Positions 10,709 to 20,663 of a DNA stretch of 62,000 nt are shown piece by piece (position 1 is the stretch's first letter; every line of letters begins with the position of its first letter). The stretch lies in the NCBI GenBank assembly GCA_905221605.1, contig CAJNDS010001702.1:60001-122000 (forward strand). The letters run 5' to 3'. The DNA is from Symbiodinium natans (taxonomy: Eukaryota > Sar > Dinophyceae > Suessiales > Symbiodiniaceae). Under the pieces are notes generated by a model. The model worked only from the letters and a program-made list of their open reading frames with translations. It did no database searches and had not been told where the DNA came from. The translations under genes and the position numbers were made by a program.

Positions 10709-11031
10709 GGCTTTGCGAGCAGCTGCACAGAACACAGGTTACAGCACACACAGACACGCACACACACACACACTCCGCTCCAGAACCAAAGGTGGCTGAA
10801 GTGTCTCCGCTCAGCAGACACACACAGAGTTTGCAAAGTCACCTGTGCAATGGCTACACACACCTGGCCCCCTTTGCCTCACTCCGCATTCCTGCATGGG
10901 ATAACCGCTCGAGCACCGTGGCCCCGCCTATGTGTTATACTGTTTCTACAGGCTACGTGCAAAGTCAAGCAGGTGGCCTCACAAGGCCACCCACACCTAT
11001 TCTAAATTACGAATTGTTGGCATGCATCCTC
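10709..11031. other. spacer between two minus-strand genes
   Basis: Contains a (CA)n run at about 10,746-10,772 and no recognisable gene. Confidence 0.4.
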
Positions 11032-12729
11032 TCAATCATTTCTGTCAGTGTACAGCACCGACTTGCCCCGGACTCGTCTCAGGGGACTTGCCAAGTTCAC
11101 GACATCGCAGCCTCTCTTCAGGGAGCCTTGGGGCCAGCACCTTTGCTGTTGTGGCCTTACTGGGTTGCACTTGGGCTCCTGCTTGACTTCAGCCTTCACT
11201 TCAGATTTGAGGTGAGACCCTGCCCCGTGACTGGCTGGCCCTGCACCATGCACACTGGAGCTTCCAGACCTCTTCTTGTCCACACATGAGGCTGCCAACG
11301 CCCTCGAGGCTTGATTGCCTTTCTTGATCATGCTCTCACACTCTTCGCTGTCATCTTGACAGAAGAAATTGAAGAAATCTTCAGCCTCCGCAGGGTCGTC
11401 AGACAACGCCGCGGGCGTCACTGCAGGAATCAACTCCTGCAGCTCCTGGGTGCTCAGCCTTGTCGGTTCTTCTGGCAAAGCACCATAGATGTATGCTTGC
11501 TCCAGCATTGGGCACAGCATGGAAGCCAAATGCAGGGGATGATAAGCGTTCCCTGCTGCCTTCAAGGCGGCAGTCTTGTTATCAAACATACGACACGCCA
11601 GGCCGCTGTGGCCTTGGAACATGAAGCGCTCCTCTGGGGTCACGAACCTGTGGAGTCGCTGCCGTTGCCATGGCAAGCAGTTCTTCACCTCCTCCGACAA
11701 GAGCAGGAACAACTTGGGGCCAGCAGTGCGAAGGGGCGGGATCATGTCATAGACAATCTGCTTCCCGTAATCACGCAAGGGACTTCGGTCTAGCTCTACA
11801 ACGGCCACGGTCCCTGCTTTGCCTGCCAGCACATCTTCTTCAATCCGTGTGATGTAGGCAGCAAGGTTGCACCTCATTCGGTGGCTCAGTGAGGCAGGGT
11901 CCACTGGGGGCACTGCGGAGTCGATCAAGGTCCTCATGTCCACACGCCCTCCCAAGTCTTTGGCAGTGAATGGCACTGGCAAAGATGCCTCCGGGCCCAA
12001 GCAATCTCTGCGCATCCCCCGGATCCACAAACGCTCCCTGTCATGGGGGAAGATCGTCCTGAGATTGTGCACCTGTGCCTCGACACGGAAGAAAGGCACA
12101 CAGAACCGGAGACGACTCAAAATCTCATCCAGGTACTGGGTTCCCTTGAGCAAGCGGGAGTTCTCCAGCACAAATGCCACAAGCTGGCCCTGCCACGCTT
12201 GGAATATGATCCAAGCCACACATGTGTCCATCACATCGCTACGACTATCTGATGTCCCCATTCGAGCCCCTGTGGCTGCCCACGGCCCACACGGTGGCCC
12301 TGCTGCAAAAACTTCTGAGGGCTGCAAAGTCTCGACTGAGAGATTCAGGATGTCTCCGTCGCTTCCAAGCTTCATCTTATCCAAGCTCCCAGCTCCCATG
12401 TGCTTGGCCAGTCCTCTGTAGTAGCTTATCAGTGAAGCCTCTGTGTCAAAGGCCTGGCTCTCGCAGTGCTCACTGTGAGACAACTCACACAATCTTCGCA
12501 GGCCTCCCAAGCCCACACATGGTTCTGTGACCCGCAAAGGTCTTCCGAGCGCTCTCAACACTCGTCCTGCTCGGAAAGCGACCTGTTCCAGATCTACAAC
12601 ACTTTCAGGGCTGCGCGGGCCCTGAAAGTCTTGCTCTGCCATGATGACACAGCCTGCGGCTGCTGTGCTGAGCTCTTTGCCCAGCACACAAGTGCAAGAC
12701 TCTTGTAGCTCACAATACACCAACAGCAT
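11032..12729 (-). CDS. C5-cytosine methyltransferase, apparently complete
   Basis: The conserved C5-methyltransferase motifs appear in order. SAM-binding motif I is TEPCVGLGGLRRL (residues ~68-80). Motif IV has the catalytic cysteine, AAGPPCGPWAATG (Cys ~147). Motif VI is AFVLENS (~185-191), and VIII is FPHDRERLWIRGMR (~227-240). Motifs IX/X are RFVTPEERFMFQGHSG and AGNAYHPLHLASML (~370-415). The family transfers methyl from S-adenosylmethionine to carbon 5 of cytosine, normally in DNA; the target is unknown. The gap between VIII and IX (~130 residues) is where target recognition usually sits. The last ~130 residues are an acidic then basic tail. The ATG at 12,642 (MAEQDFQGP) is an alternative, more normal start. 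Intronless; lies between zinc-finger and coiled-coil genes on the same strand. Confidence 0.8.
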   Translation of the reverse strand: MLLVYCELQESCTCVLGKELSTAAAGCVIMAEQDFQGPRSPESVVDLEQVAFRAGRVLRALGRPLRVTEPCVGLGGLRRLCELSHSEHCESQAFDTEASLISYYRGLAKHMGAGSLDKMKLGSDGDILNLSVETLQPSEVFAAGPPCGPWAATGARMGTSDSRSDVMDTCVAWIIFQAWQGQLVAFVLENSRLLKGTQYLDEILSRLRFCVPFFRVEAQVHNLRTIFPHDRERLWIRGMRRDCLGPEASLPVPFTAKDLGGRVDMRTLIDSAVPPVDPASLSHRMRCNLAAYITRIEEDVLAGKAGTVAVVELDRSPLRDYGKQIVYDMIPPLRTAGPKLFLLLSEEVKNCLPWQRQRLHRFVTPEERFMFQGHSGLACRMFDNKTAALKAAGNAYHPLHLASMLCPMLEQAYIYGALPEEPTRLSTQELQELIPAVTPAALSDDPAEAEDFFNFFCQDDSEECESMIKKGNQASRALAASCVDKKRSGSSSVHGAGPASHGAGSHLKSEVKAEVKQEPKCNPVRPQQQRCWPQGSLKRGCDVVNLASPLRRVRGKSVLYTDRND

Positions 12730-12750
12730 GTCACACAGTGTGCCCCTGAA

Positions 12751-12833
12751 CCCAAAACCCTAAACCCTAGACCCTAAACCCCAAAACCATTAACCCTTAA
12801 CCCTAAACCCTAGACCCTAAACCCTAAACCCTA
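12751..12833. repeat. telomere-type array (CCCTAAA on +)
   Basis: Two short runs of CCCTAAA and CCCTAGA variants directly upstream of the methyltransferase gene. A poly-T/poly-G stretch follows at about 12,965-13,010. Confidence 0.85.
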
Positions 12834-13079
12834 CACCACATCCATGCCAACATGCCTGCAAGCCATCTTGTGACACAAGCATGCATGTCAAGCCCGAAAT
12901 TAGGATTTAGAAAGGGGTTTGGGGGGTGGGGGCTGCAAACTTGTTTTTCCTTCTTCAACAACAATTTTTTTTTTTTTTTGGGTGGGGGGCGGGGCTAAGG
13001 GGGGTTAAGGGGGATTTGGGGGCTTGGGGTCGGTTGGGGGTGGAGACGTGGCAAAACAGCACAGGACAGGGCGTGGAAC

Positions 13080-13292
13080 ATCAAGGACGGGCAGGACACG
13101 GGCGGGACACGGCCGGACAGGGCGGGACAGGGCGGGACACGGGCGGGACACGGGCGGGACACGGGCGGGACACGGGCGGGACATGGGCGGGACACTGGCG
13201 GGACACTGGCGGGACATGGGCGGGACGCTGGCGGGACATGGGCGGGACGCTGGCGGGACGGGGGCGGGACGGGGGCGGGACGGGACACGGGA
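13080..13292. repeat. GC-rich minisatellite, ~11-12-bp unit
   Basis: About 17 copies of GGGCGGGACAC and close variants (GGGCGGGACAT, TGGCGGGACAC, TGGCGGGACG). The long open frames through this block on both strands follow from unit length and are not genes. Confidence 0.9.
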
Positions 13293-13533
13293 GAGACACC
13301 CCCAATACACAATTGAAAGAAAAACCCGAACCGGGAGGGACATGGGAGGGACACCCCCCCACCCAAAAACCCTTCTAAAATCCCTTTTGCCCACAAAAAA
13401 AACACCCCCCAAGCCCCACGGAGCCCAGAAACCCCTCAGGCACGCTTTTTCTCTCGCTGTCAAGTGCTCCAGCCAGTGCCACCGTGCCCGTGCCCCATCC
13501 GGCTTCTGTCCCGGAAGGCACACCGGCAAAAAC

Positions 13534-14626
13534 CTACAAAATCTTCTCGCCCAGGGCCAAAAGCCTATTGAATGCCTGAAGCCGCTGCGACTGCTCTGTC
13601 TGCTCAGCGGCTCCGGCTCCAGTGCTGCTTGTCGCCCCAGCTGTGCCAGGCTGGGGCTCTGTCACAGTCTGCTCAGGCTGGGTCCCGGGCCCCTTTGCCT
13701 TTGCAGGCCTACTCTTCTCCCGCTGCCGCTCTTCCCTGCCTCGTGGTGCACTGAGCAACCGCACCCGAGCCCTGCTCCTCTCGGAGGCCCCTCTGCCCTC
13801 TGACACACGGCTTCGAGTCGGGGCCACAAGCGTCACCTCCTCGGACTCGTCTGTGTAGTTCTCGTAGGAGGAGCTCGAGTCCTGCTTTGCGGCTGCACGG
13901 GCAGGAGGGGCACTCGTTGCCCTTCCCCGAGCCTTGTTTCTCTCCTCTCCCGGAGGTCTCGAGCTTTCGCGCTTCTCCGCCTTCGCCCTCCCTTCGTTTT
14001 GGGGTGGCTCCTTGGGCTCCGGGGGAGGCTGCGAGCTGCAGCGGTGCAGGTGCTGCTCCAGGTCGAAGCTGCGCCAAAACCTTTTGCCACAGTGCTCACA
14101 CTTGTGCTCCGGCTGCAGCTCATCACCACGGTAGCGTGCCTGCCACTGCTTGCAGTACGCGTTGGTCTGCAAGTGCATTCCAAGCGTGCTCCGTGCAGCC
14201 GCCCTTTTCAGCCACTGGCAGACTGGACACTCGGAAGGCTGCGACCTCCTCCCCGAAAGGCCCGTGCAAGGGGTCTTTCTCCTTGCCACCCTTGGTGCTC
14301 CCAGGCGAGCCTGCTCGGGAGCCTGCTCGGGAGCCTTTCTTGCTGCCCTCGCTCCGGCTCCTGTGTCTGCTTCTGGAGCGGGCCTTTCGGTCTGGCGACG
14401 GCCGTGGCTCTTCTCCATCTTTCTTCTCCTCAGAGTCTGACTCTGAGCGGCCCCTTCGCCTCTTCCTCTCCAGATCTGCTTTGTCTGGCGACTCTCTGGC
14501 CTCCTGCTCTGCCGCCTCTGGCGCAGGCTCCCGTCTCCGCTCCTCGTCCTCGGAGCCGGAGCTTTCACGGCCACGGCCACCATCCCTTTCCTCACCACCA
14601 GCAGCCATCGCCTTCGGCGCCGGCAT
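13534..14626 (-). CDS. Arg/Ser-rich zinc-finger protein, one frameshift
   Basis: The best start is the ATG at 14,626 in a GCCACCATGCC context (MPAPKAMAAGGEERDG). The first ~110 residues are charged and SR-like (SESDSEEKKDGEE, RKARSRSRHRSRSEG). The frame must then move by +1 near 14,230-14,250 (GGGGAGGAGG) to enter a second frame with two zinc-finger-like motifs: CPVCQW...HLQTNAYC and CEHCGKRFWRSFDLEQHLHRC. After these come ~190 disordered basic residues to the stop at 13,534. Total is about 363 residues. SR-rich plus C2H2-type fingers suggests nucleic-acid binding in the nucleus. Both frames are open on both sides of the shift, so the junction is approximate. Sequencing error, decay and programmed shifting are all possible. 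Confidence 0.55.
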
Positions 14627-14654
14627 GGTGGCTCGTACCTGCAGGGCAAGGAAG

Positions 14655-14712
14655 TCAAGGGTTTAGGGTTTAGGGTTTAGGGTTTAGGGTTTAGGGTTTA
14701 GGGTTTAGGGTT
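14655..14712. repeat. telomere-type array (TTTAGGG on +)
   Basis: Seven to eight TTTAGGG copies starting about 30 bp upstream of the zinc-finger protein start codon, where the promoter or 5' leader should be. Confidence 0.9.
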
Positions 14713-14764
14713 TTGTGGGTGTTCAGGGCTTTGGGCTTGGGAGCTACAGATACAGATTGGACCC

Positions 14765-15056
14765 TCTCATTCGCCGCCTGCATGCCCTCAGTGCGGTCAG
14801 CGCCTGCAGGCCCCAAAACAGGCCCCGGCCTCTGACCGCACTAGAGCACCGGCTCTGCGAACTGGCCCCTCCACCTCTTCGCCGCCTGCATGCCCAGAGC
14901 ACGGTCAGCGCCTGCAGGCCCCAAAAAGGCCCCGGCCTCTGACCGCACTCGGGCACCGGCTCTGCGAACTGGACCCCACCTCTTCGCCGCCTGCATGCCC
15001 AGACACTGTGGTCAGGACCCTCTGACCACAGTCCGGCACCGGCTCTGCGAAATGTC
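14765..15056. repeat. ~100-bp tandem repeat, three units
   Basis: CGCCGCCTGCATGCCC begins units at about 14,773, 14,880 and 14,985. Each runs through GTCAGCGCCTGCAGGCCCC and ends GGCACCGGCTCTGCGAA.TG. The third unit is shortened and diverged. Confidence 0.8.
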
Positions 15057-15064
15057 TTGCTCCC

Positions 15065-15183
15065 TCTACCCTAGCCCTAAACCCTCACCCTAAACCCTAA
15101 ACCCTGAACCCTGAACCCTACACCCTCCTAAACCCTAAACCCTAAACCCTGAACCCTAAACCCTAAACCCTAAACCCTATACC
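15065..15183. repeat. telomere-type array (CCCTAAA on +) with variants
   Basis: CCCTAAA, CCCTGAA and CCCTACA units. It faces the TTTAGGG array at 14,655-14,712, with the ~100-bp tandem repeat between them. Confidence 0.85.
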
Positions 15184-15360
15184 CGCAAAAAAGCCCGCTG
15201 GCCTCTGTCGGGCTCACCAGGCTCACCACCCACCACACACCCATCTAGCTTGGGCTTGAGCCAAAGCTTCGCGCGACAAAGATTGTCCTCAAAAAAAAAA
15301 CATGTCTGTGGTACAATGTCTCCTACTGTGACTTTTGGCTTCTGAGACTTTTCCAAACTT

Positions 15361-18300
15361 TCAGGCACCCAAACGCTGCCTCTCCTGCACTCTCTCAGTT
15401 ACGGCATCATCAGGATTGAAGGCCACATGATGGTTTGACGTGGTGTACTGATGGGCCGCCTGCACCCAAGCGAAAAGCCAGGCCACGGCTGTGGCCTGGC
15501 TGGCATGAGATCGCAGGAATGTGTATCGCCGGCAGTTGCCATGCCGGGGGTCCCGGCACTGGATGAAAGCTCGTCTGTGGCCACTTGTGTGAGTCCAGTT
15601 GTCAAAATGCACGACGAAATCACTCATCCCCGGGATCCGACAATTTTGGGAAGGAACACTCGGGAGGTCCAGGGAGAGCCTGAGAGGTGCAGTCTGTGCA
15701 CGAGGCCTCGCCCTGCGCTTTCGAGACACCGTGAAGCCTTGGCATTGCGCCAAAGTCCAGTCTTGCACTCCTGACAGATCTGGCTCTTGGAGCAGCATCT
15801 CGTAATACGCAGCACTGCCCGAATGAGAGATTTGTCGGAGCTCCCCAGGCTTTTCCCAAATAGCATCCTGAAAGCACAACGCTTTCAAATGAGACTCGGG
15901 CCTCTCCAGTAGTTTTTCAGGCAAGTGGTTGTCATCTCCTTGCTTGTGCCAGTCTCCGGGTTGTTCGTCAGTGCTCCAATCTGCCTGCAGCAGCTTCTTG
16001 AGCCATGCCAATTTGTTTCGGCCGGCTGGGTTATGCATCACCACTTCATCATCACACAGCAGGACAGGGTTTTCTAGACACACTACACTCGTGAGCTTTG
16101 TGGCATCACTGAGTGCCACCAACATGTCCCCAAAGTCATCCTCACGTGCTTGAACAAGACCCTGGGCAAGCAGTGCTTGGCATGCTCTGGCGTTGTAGTA
16201 CGGCAGATGCAAAACCTGCACATAGTTGTCACCTAATGCTCGGGCCTGCAGCAAGGCTTGCAAGAAGTCCTCTTGATCACGTGGCAACAAGGCCCCAGTT
16301 GCCGCTACTGCTACTGGGCCTTCCTGCTGGTCTTGGACAAGTGCAGACAAGAGATTGTTCGCTTCCGGGCCAGCTGCGAATGCATCCAGCACAAGGTCGT
16401 CGTCTGTGACAAAATCCGGCAGCTGCAGTGCTGCAGCAGGCTGTGCTGCAATGGCCTCAAGCTGGCTCTCATGCCCTGGGGGCACCATAACCTGCACTTG
16501 CACTCTCTTCGCTGTGGAGGCCCAACACAGGCACTGGGAGCTCAGCAGGCCCAGGCCCTCTGGAGTCGCAAACAATGCCAGGTCCAAAGTGTGCTGCTGC
16601 ACAGAACTGTAAGTCACAACAGGCTTCATTGGGTCGCGAATGTCCACGTTGAGAAAACGCAACACCTTCAGATGGCACCTGCGATCTACCTCTGCGACGC
16701 CCCGTTGCTGGGCACGCCGCTCCGGCCGAGAATCCAGAATGTAGCCATAAATCCGTTCTTCTGCTGGGTTTTCCGGGATGTCGGTCGGCATCAGAGCCTC
16801 GGCGAAGTTTTGAAGAGATAACTGCACCTCGGGCTGCAGAGCTTCTGACTCGGTGCCAAGAAGCAATGCTTCGAACAAGGCATGCGGCAAGCTGAAGAGA
16901 ACGCCTGTCTGCAGCTGGCTCTTCAGATAGTCCACAATCATCCACTGCTTCCGCTGCAAGCCCCGGGCTTGCACATTGTCTTCGGCTCCGGCACACAAAG
17001 CCCGCTTCGTGGCTGTGTGCAAGGCGTCTGCTGCCTGCTCCGCCCCAAGCTCCTCCTCTTGCATAAAGTGATCGGCCTCATGATAGCAATAGATGCGAGC
17101 AACCTTGTATGTCTTTGTCTTCTGAAAGGCCTCATGCTTTGTCATGAGATGAGACAGCAACTCTGCCATGATGTGTTTTCTCTTCCACATTTGCAGCAGA
17201 AAACCACATTGTTCTTGCTTGGCGATCATGTCCAGCAGCTGTGCTCGTCGAGCACGAACACATGTCATGGCAGGCCCTTGGTTTCTTAAGGTTCGTCGCC
17301 CAGCAATCTTGATAAGCACATGCTGCCTCTCGGTACTTCGCTCAACTAGGCTACAGAAGGCCCTCTCCTGGATCTCGGCCCAGGCCAAGGGGAAGTGCTC
17401 CAGCTTGGCCTCCTCGCCACTCTGCGCAAAGGCATAGAGCTGATCGGCCAGGCCCCCTGGCGATTGTCTCCCAAACAAGTGTTGCAGCAACCAGGTGCTG
17501 CGACCCTGCTCCTTGTCGGTACTCCTCAAAACAGTCCAGGACAATCCGCTTGCTGTGCTGCAGATCGTACAGGTCCGGCCTAGCATAGTGAGCATAAGCC
17601 CCTGCAAGACGAAAGGGCACGTGGGAAAGATACTGCAGCTTCTCCGACATGATCGAAACCCACTTGTCACGGGCCTGCTGGTCCATGAGTGCCATGCCTG
17701 CCGCAACCTCGGAGGGCAACTCCAGCACGGTTTGGGTATAGCTTGTGCTGGTCAGTCGCTGGATGCTTGACAGCAATCGCTCGGTGAAACCAGCAGAAAG
17801 AACACACGATCGACGCCCTTTCCAACAGCACTTGAGGCTCACCTTGGCCTTTCGGGTTTTGGCTCGCTGAAGCTGCTCCTCATGGCAAAAGCATCCCTCA
17901 AACCAGTGGGCCCACTTCTGTATAAAGCAGGAAAACATCCAAGCCCACTCAACATAACCCAGGTGAAAAGGATCTTTCAAGGCACCATCGACAGCATCGC
18001 ATAAGCTGGCCTCTGAGGACAACTGTTCGCGGTCCCAGTATTTGGAAAGTACTGGCCTGACGTTCAAGTAATGTTTCAAGGTCTGGTGCAAGGATTCCCA
18101 TCGCCAAGACAAGAGCTCTCCATGATACCCCTGCACCAACTTCTTGTCTGGCCAAGGTGCCTCTGCCATCATCTTACTCAGGACCACTTCACGAAAAGAC
18201 CGATTTGTCAGCAGCTTGCTCACTGCCGACACTTGTTTTTCCACTTGGTCCCACCGGGGGCATGACTTGCAGGTCTCCTCCAAGCTGTTGAAGAGGATGT

Positions 18301-19783
18301 GTAGCATGCCGGGGTGACTGAAACTGTTGGGAAGGAAGGCCTCCGCAGTCCCCTGCACAACAGCTTCCACACCAGCGCCAGGCTCCTGCAAACCTGCAAC
18401 CAGTTCGTTCATCCTCTGCCCAGTGCCCATCGGCCAGTGAGGGATGCCCTTTTCGGTTCCCTGGTCTGAGACCCAACCCTTCACCTGCCTGCGGTAGACA
18501 TCGAAGTGGTCCTGCCCGTTCTCTAAGATAATGGCCGATCTCAACCTTTGTGCCTTTACATAAGTTCGGGTTTCTCCACGGGCCAAGGTCATGACAGGCA
18601 TGGTCCGGAAAGTGTGCTCAAATCCGGACCATGGATCTGCAGTTGCCACTGTGGGCGAGGCTCTTGTCAGAATTTCTTCGGTCATAGCCAGGTACTCGTA
18701 ACCACATTGCGGGCTCGCATCCATGCTCAGATACCTGCTGACAGAGACATTGCGACACCGGACCTCTTTCTGCATGACACTCCTTCTGTAGAGCATGTGG
18801 AGCATATCCAAGCGAATCATCCCGGACCGAAGTTTCCCTCTACCCGGAACAGAAAGCAAAGCTCTCTGCAAAAGCTCTGGTGCCATGGCTCCAGTGATGG
18901 GTTCCAGGAAACGAGCCACACACTGCACTGCTGTGACAATCTCTGAGCTGTTCTGCAGTGAAAAATTGAGCCTCACCATTTGGATCTCTTGCATGGGGCT
19001 CAAAGTCTCTGTGTCCCTGCCATACCTTGCTGCATGTGCCATCCTGCCCCGGAGAGACAGGTCCATGGGCTCACCTGGCTCGAGGTCGTCCAGGTTCACG
19101 TCGTCCCAGCCGATCCCTGCATGCTCCATGTCCTCTGCAGCGACCTGCTCTGTCTCCGGGGCACTGGATACATGCACATGCGTGCTTGCCACAAGCGAGC
19201 CTGGAGTCCAGAGCTTCAGTGGCCCCTCCACTTCGTGGCAGAGTGACAAGAAACTAATGTTCCCTGGAACCTGAATCAGCCAGGCTTTTGCATGGCACAA
19301 CTCTCCAAGCAAAACATCCTCCAGACCACCTAGAAGATGTTGCCCTGGAGCTTTGCTCAGTGCATTTCGCAGTTCCACTCCAGGCCTAAAAGCTCGCTGC
19401 AGCTGCTGTCCAGGACATTGATCCCGAAGCAAGCTTATGGCCTCATCAAAACGAAAACACTTATCCAATACCCAGCAGAAACAACCCCCTTCGTGCTTGA
19501 GACTATCTCCTTCCTCGCCACGCCGTCGGCGCCTCTGTGTGAGCCACTTCGAAAATTCATGGGACTCTGCCTCACTGGCTCTGTCCCAACAACTCTCATA
19601 CACTTCTGTTGCCCTACAGGCCATTCTAATTTCTGCCGGATGCTGCTGGCCCGACCCCTCCTTTGGCAACAGAACATACAGAACAAGCCACTGAGGCAGC
19701 TTGCTCCCTGTCCTCGCTGGGTGTGCTTTGTTCGGCTGTCTGCCGGTGCCAAAGTTCTCAGGCAAAGCAACTCTCGTTGCCAT
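15361..19783 (-). CDS. ~1,470-residue transposase-like protein, one frameshift
   Basis: Starts at the ATG at 19,783 in a GACCATGGCA context (MATRVALPENFG). The first frame makes sense to about 17,515 (FEEYR, ~755 residues). A +1 shift then enters a frame beginning DKEQGRSTWLLQHLFG and running ~718 codons to 15,361; each frame becomes nonsense-like beyond the junction. Possible RNase H-fold residues: Asp ~355 (SRYLSMDASPQ), Asp ~440 (GWVSDQGTEKG), a His/Leu helix ~500 (GMLHILFNSLEE) and Glu ~563 (SWRWESLHQTL). This order resembles hAT-type DDE transposases (C/HxLN..., RWxS). The C-terminal part ends with a Cys/His cluster (CRDPRHGNC). Family assignment is inference; no target-site duplication or terminal repeat was found. 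Intronless and upstream of the zinc-finger gene on the same strand. Confidence 0.5.
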
Positions 19784-19844
19784 GGTCTGCTAAGCTAGAG
19801 CTGCAAAAACAAACTGCTGTCAACAACATCTCAAACAACTATTC

Positions 19845-20123
19845 CGCCATTAGGGTTTACGGTTTAGGCTTTAGGGTTTGGGGGTTTAGGAAGTGGAGGG
19901 TTCAGGCTTTAGGGTTCTTCTCAAGTTGCAGGGTACATGTCTTAGGGTTGAGACTTCAGGGCCGCCTGTGTGGTTTTATAACAACTTGAAGCAGGGAACG
20001 TGTGCCTTTCGAGCCACTACTCAGCGAATTTCGGGGGTTGGGTCTTAAGCTCATCAGGAGTTGTGGGTTCAACCGGTTTAGGGAGAAATGCTGGGTGGAC
20101 ACTTTCCTTGTGGCAAAAACAAA
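19845..20123. other. degenerate TTTAGGG-like DNA, no gene
   Basis: Scattered TTTAGGG variants and unique sequence upstream of the transposase-like gene. No promoter motif could be recognised. Confidence 0.4.
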
Positions 20124-20663
20124 TCATGTGAACATCTCCCAGACAGGTGGCTGTTTCTTTTGCACGAAATTTGTACTCATGAGCCTGTGACAGCTACATC
20201 GGGAAACCCACCATCGGAAACACATAGTCTGGCAGACTGTAACCATGCCCAAAACCCGAGCTGGCGGACAACGAAAATCAAGCCATGATTTCAAGTAAAA
20301 ACGGCTTGCAAGGCTGAACCCCCCTCGAACCCTCAAATGAGTTGGCGCACCCGGTCGCAGGGGCAACCACCATACCCGAGAGAGCCGGCCCTCGCTAGGG
20401 CGCCCCTCGATGATCTTTGGGGCGGCAGCGATCGCGCGTGCGTACTGCGGCTGGAGGTACGGGCTTCCATGGCCACGGCCCATCATGCTTCCATCGGGCC
20501 ACTGGCCAGCAGCACGCGCCTGGGCCAGCGCGTCTCTGCGCCGCGCGAAGTTGTATGCCATGCGCCGCTGCCTGCCTGTTCTGGATTTAGCAGAAGTGAT
20601 GTCCACGGCAGGATAGCAATGCCCTCGCCTTTTGCTCTTCTCCGCGCCACGATGACCGCGCAA
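20124..20663 (-). CDS. candidate open frame, uncertain
   Basis: Open for 179 codons. The stretch RQRRMAYNFARRRDALAQ to YLQPQYARAIAAAPKI (about 20,420-20,580) has protein-like composition; the rest does not. No family recognised. A competing plus-strand reading of the same DNA contains an ASCH-like fragment. Confidence 0.2.
   Translation of the reverse strand: MRGHRGAEKSKRRGHCYPAVDITSAKSRTGRQRRMAYNFARRRDALAQARAAGQWPDGSMMGRGHGSPYLQPQYARAIAAAPKIIEGRPSEGRLSRVWWLPLRPGAPTHLRVRGGFSLASRFYLKSWLDFRCPPARVLGMVTVCQTMCFRWWVSRCSCHRLMSTNFVQKKQPPVWEMFT
20336..20380 (+). pseudogene. short ASCH-like fragment
   Basis: On the plus strand this reads MSWRTRSQGQPPYPRE, matching the ASCH-like frame at 5,791-6,384 (WRTRSLGQPPYSRV). 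The DNA match is about 29 of 34 bases and includes GTATGGTGGTTGCCC. Orientation is opposite to the left copy, and the intronless cluster lies between them. Confidence 0.35.

Noticed and set aside
12926-13405. Long Gly/Arg/Asp- and Pro/Ser-rich open frames on both strands
   Set aside because: They are produced by the GGGCGGGACAC minisatellite, whose unit length keeps frames open.
15241-15275. Possible relic of the dinoflagellate spliced leader (TTTGGCTCAAG on minus)
   Set aside because: Only the last ~11 bases match, and the upstream CCGTAGCCAT part is absent. Too short to claim.
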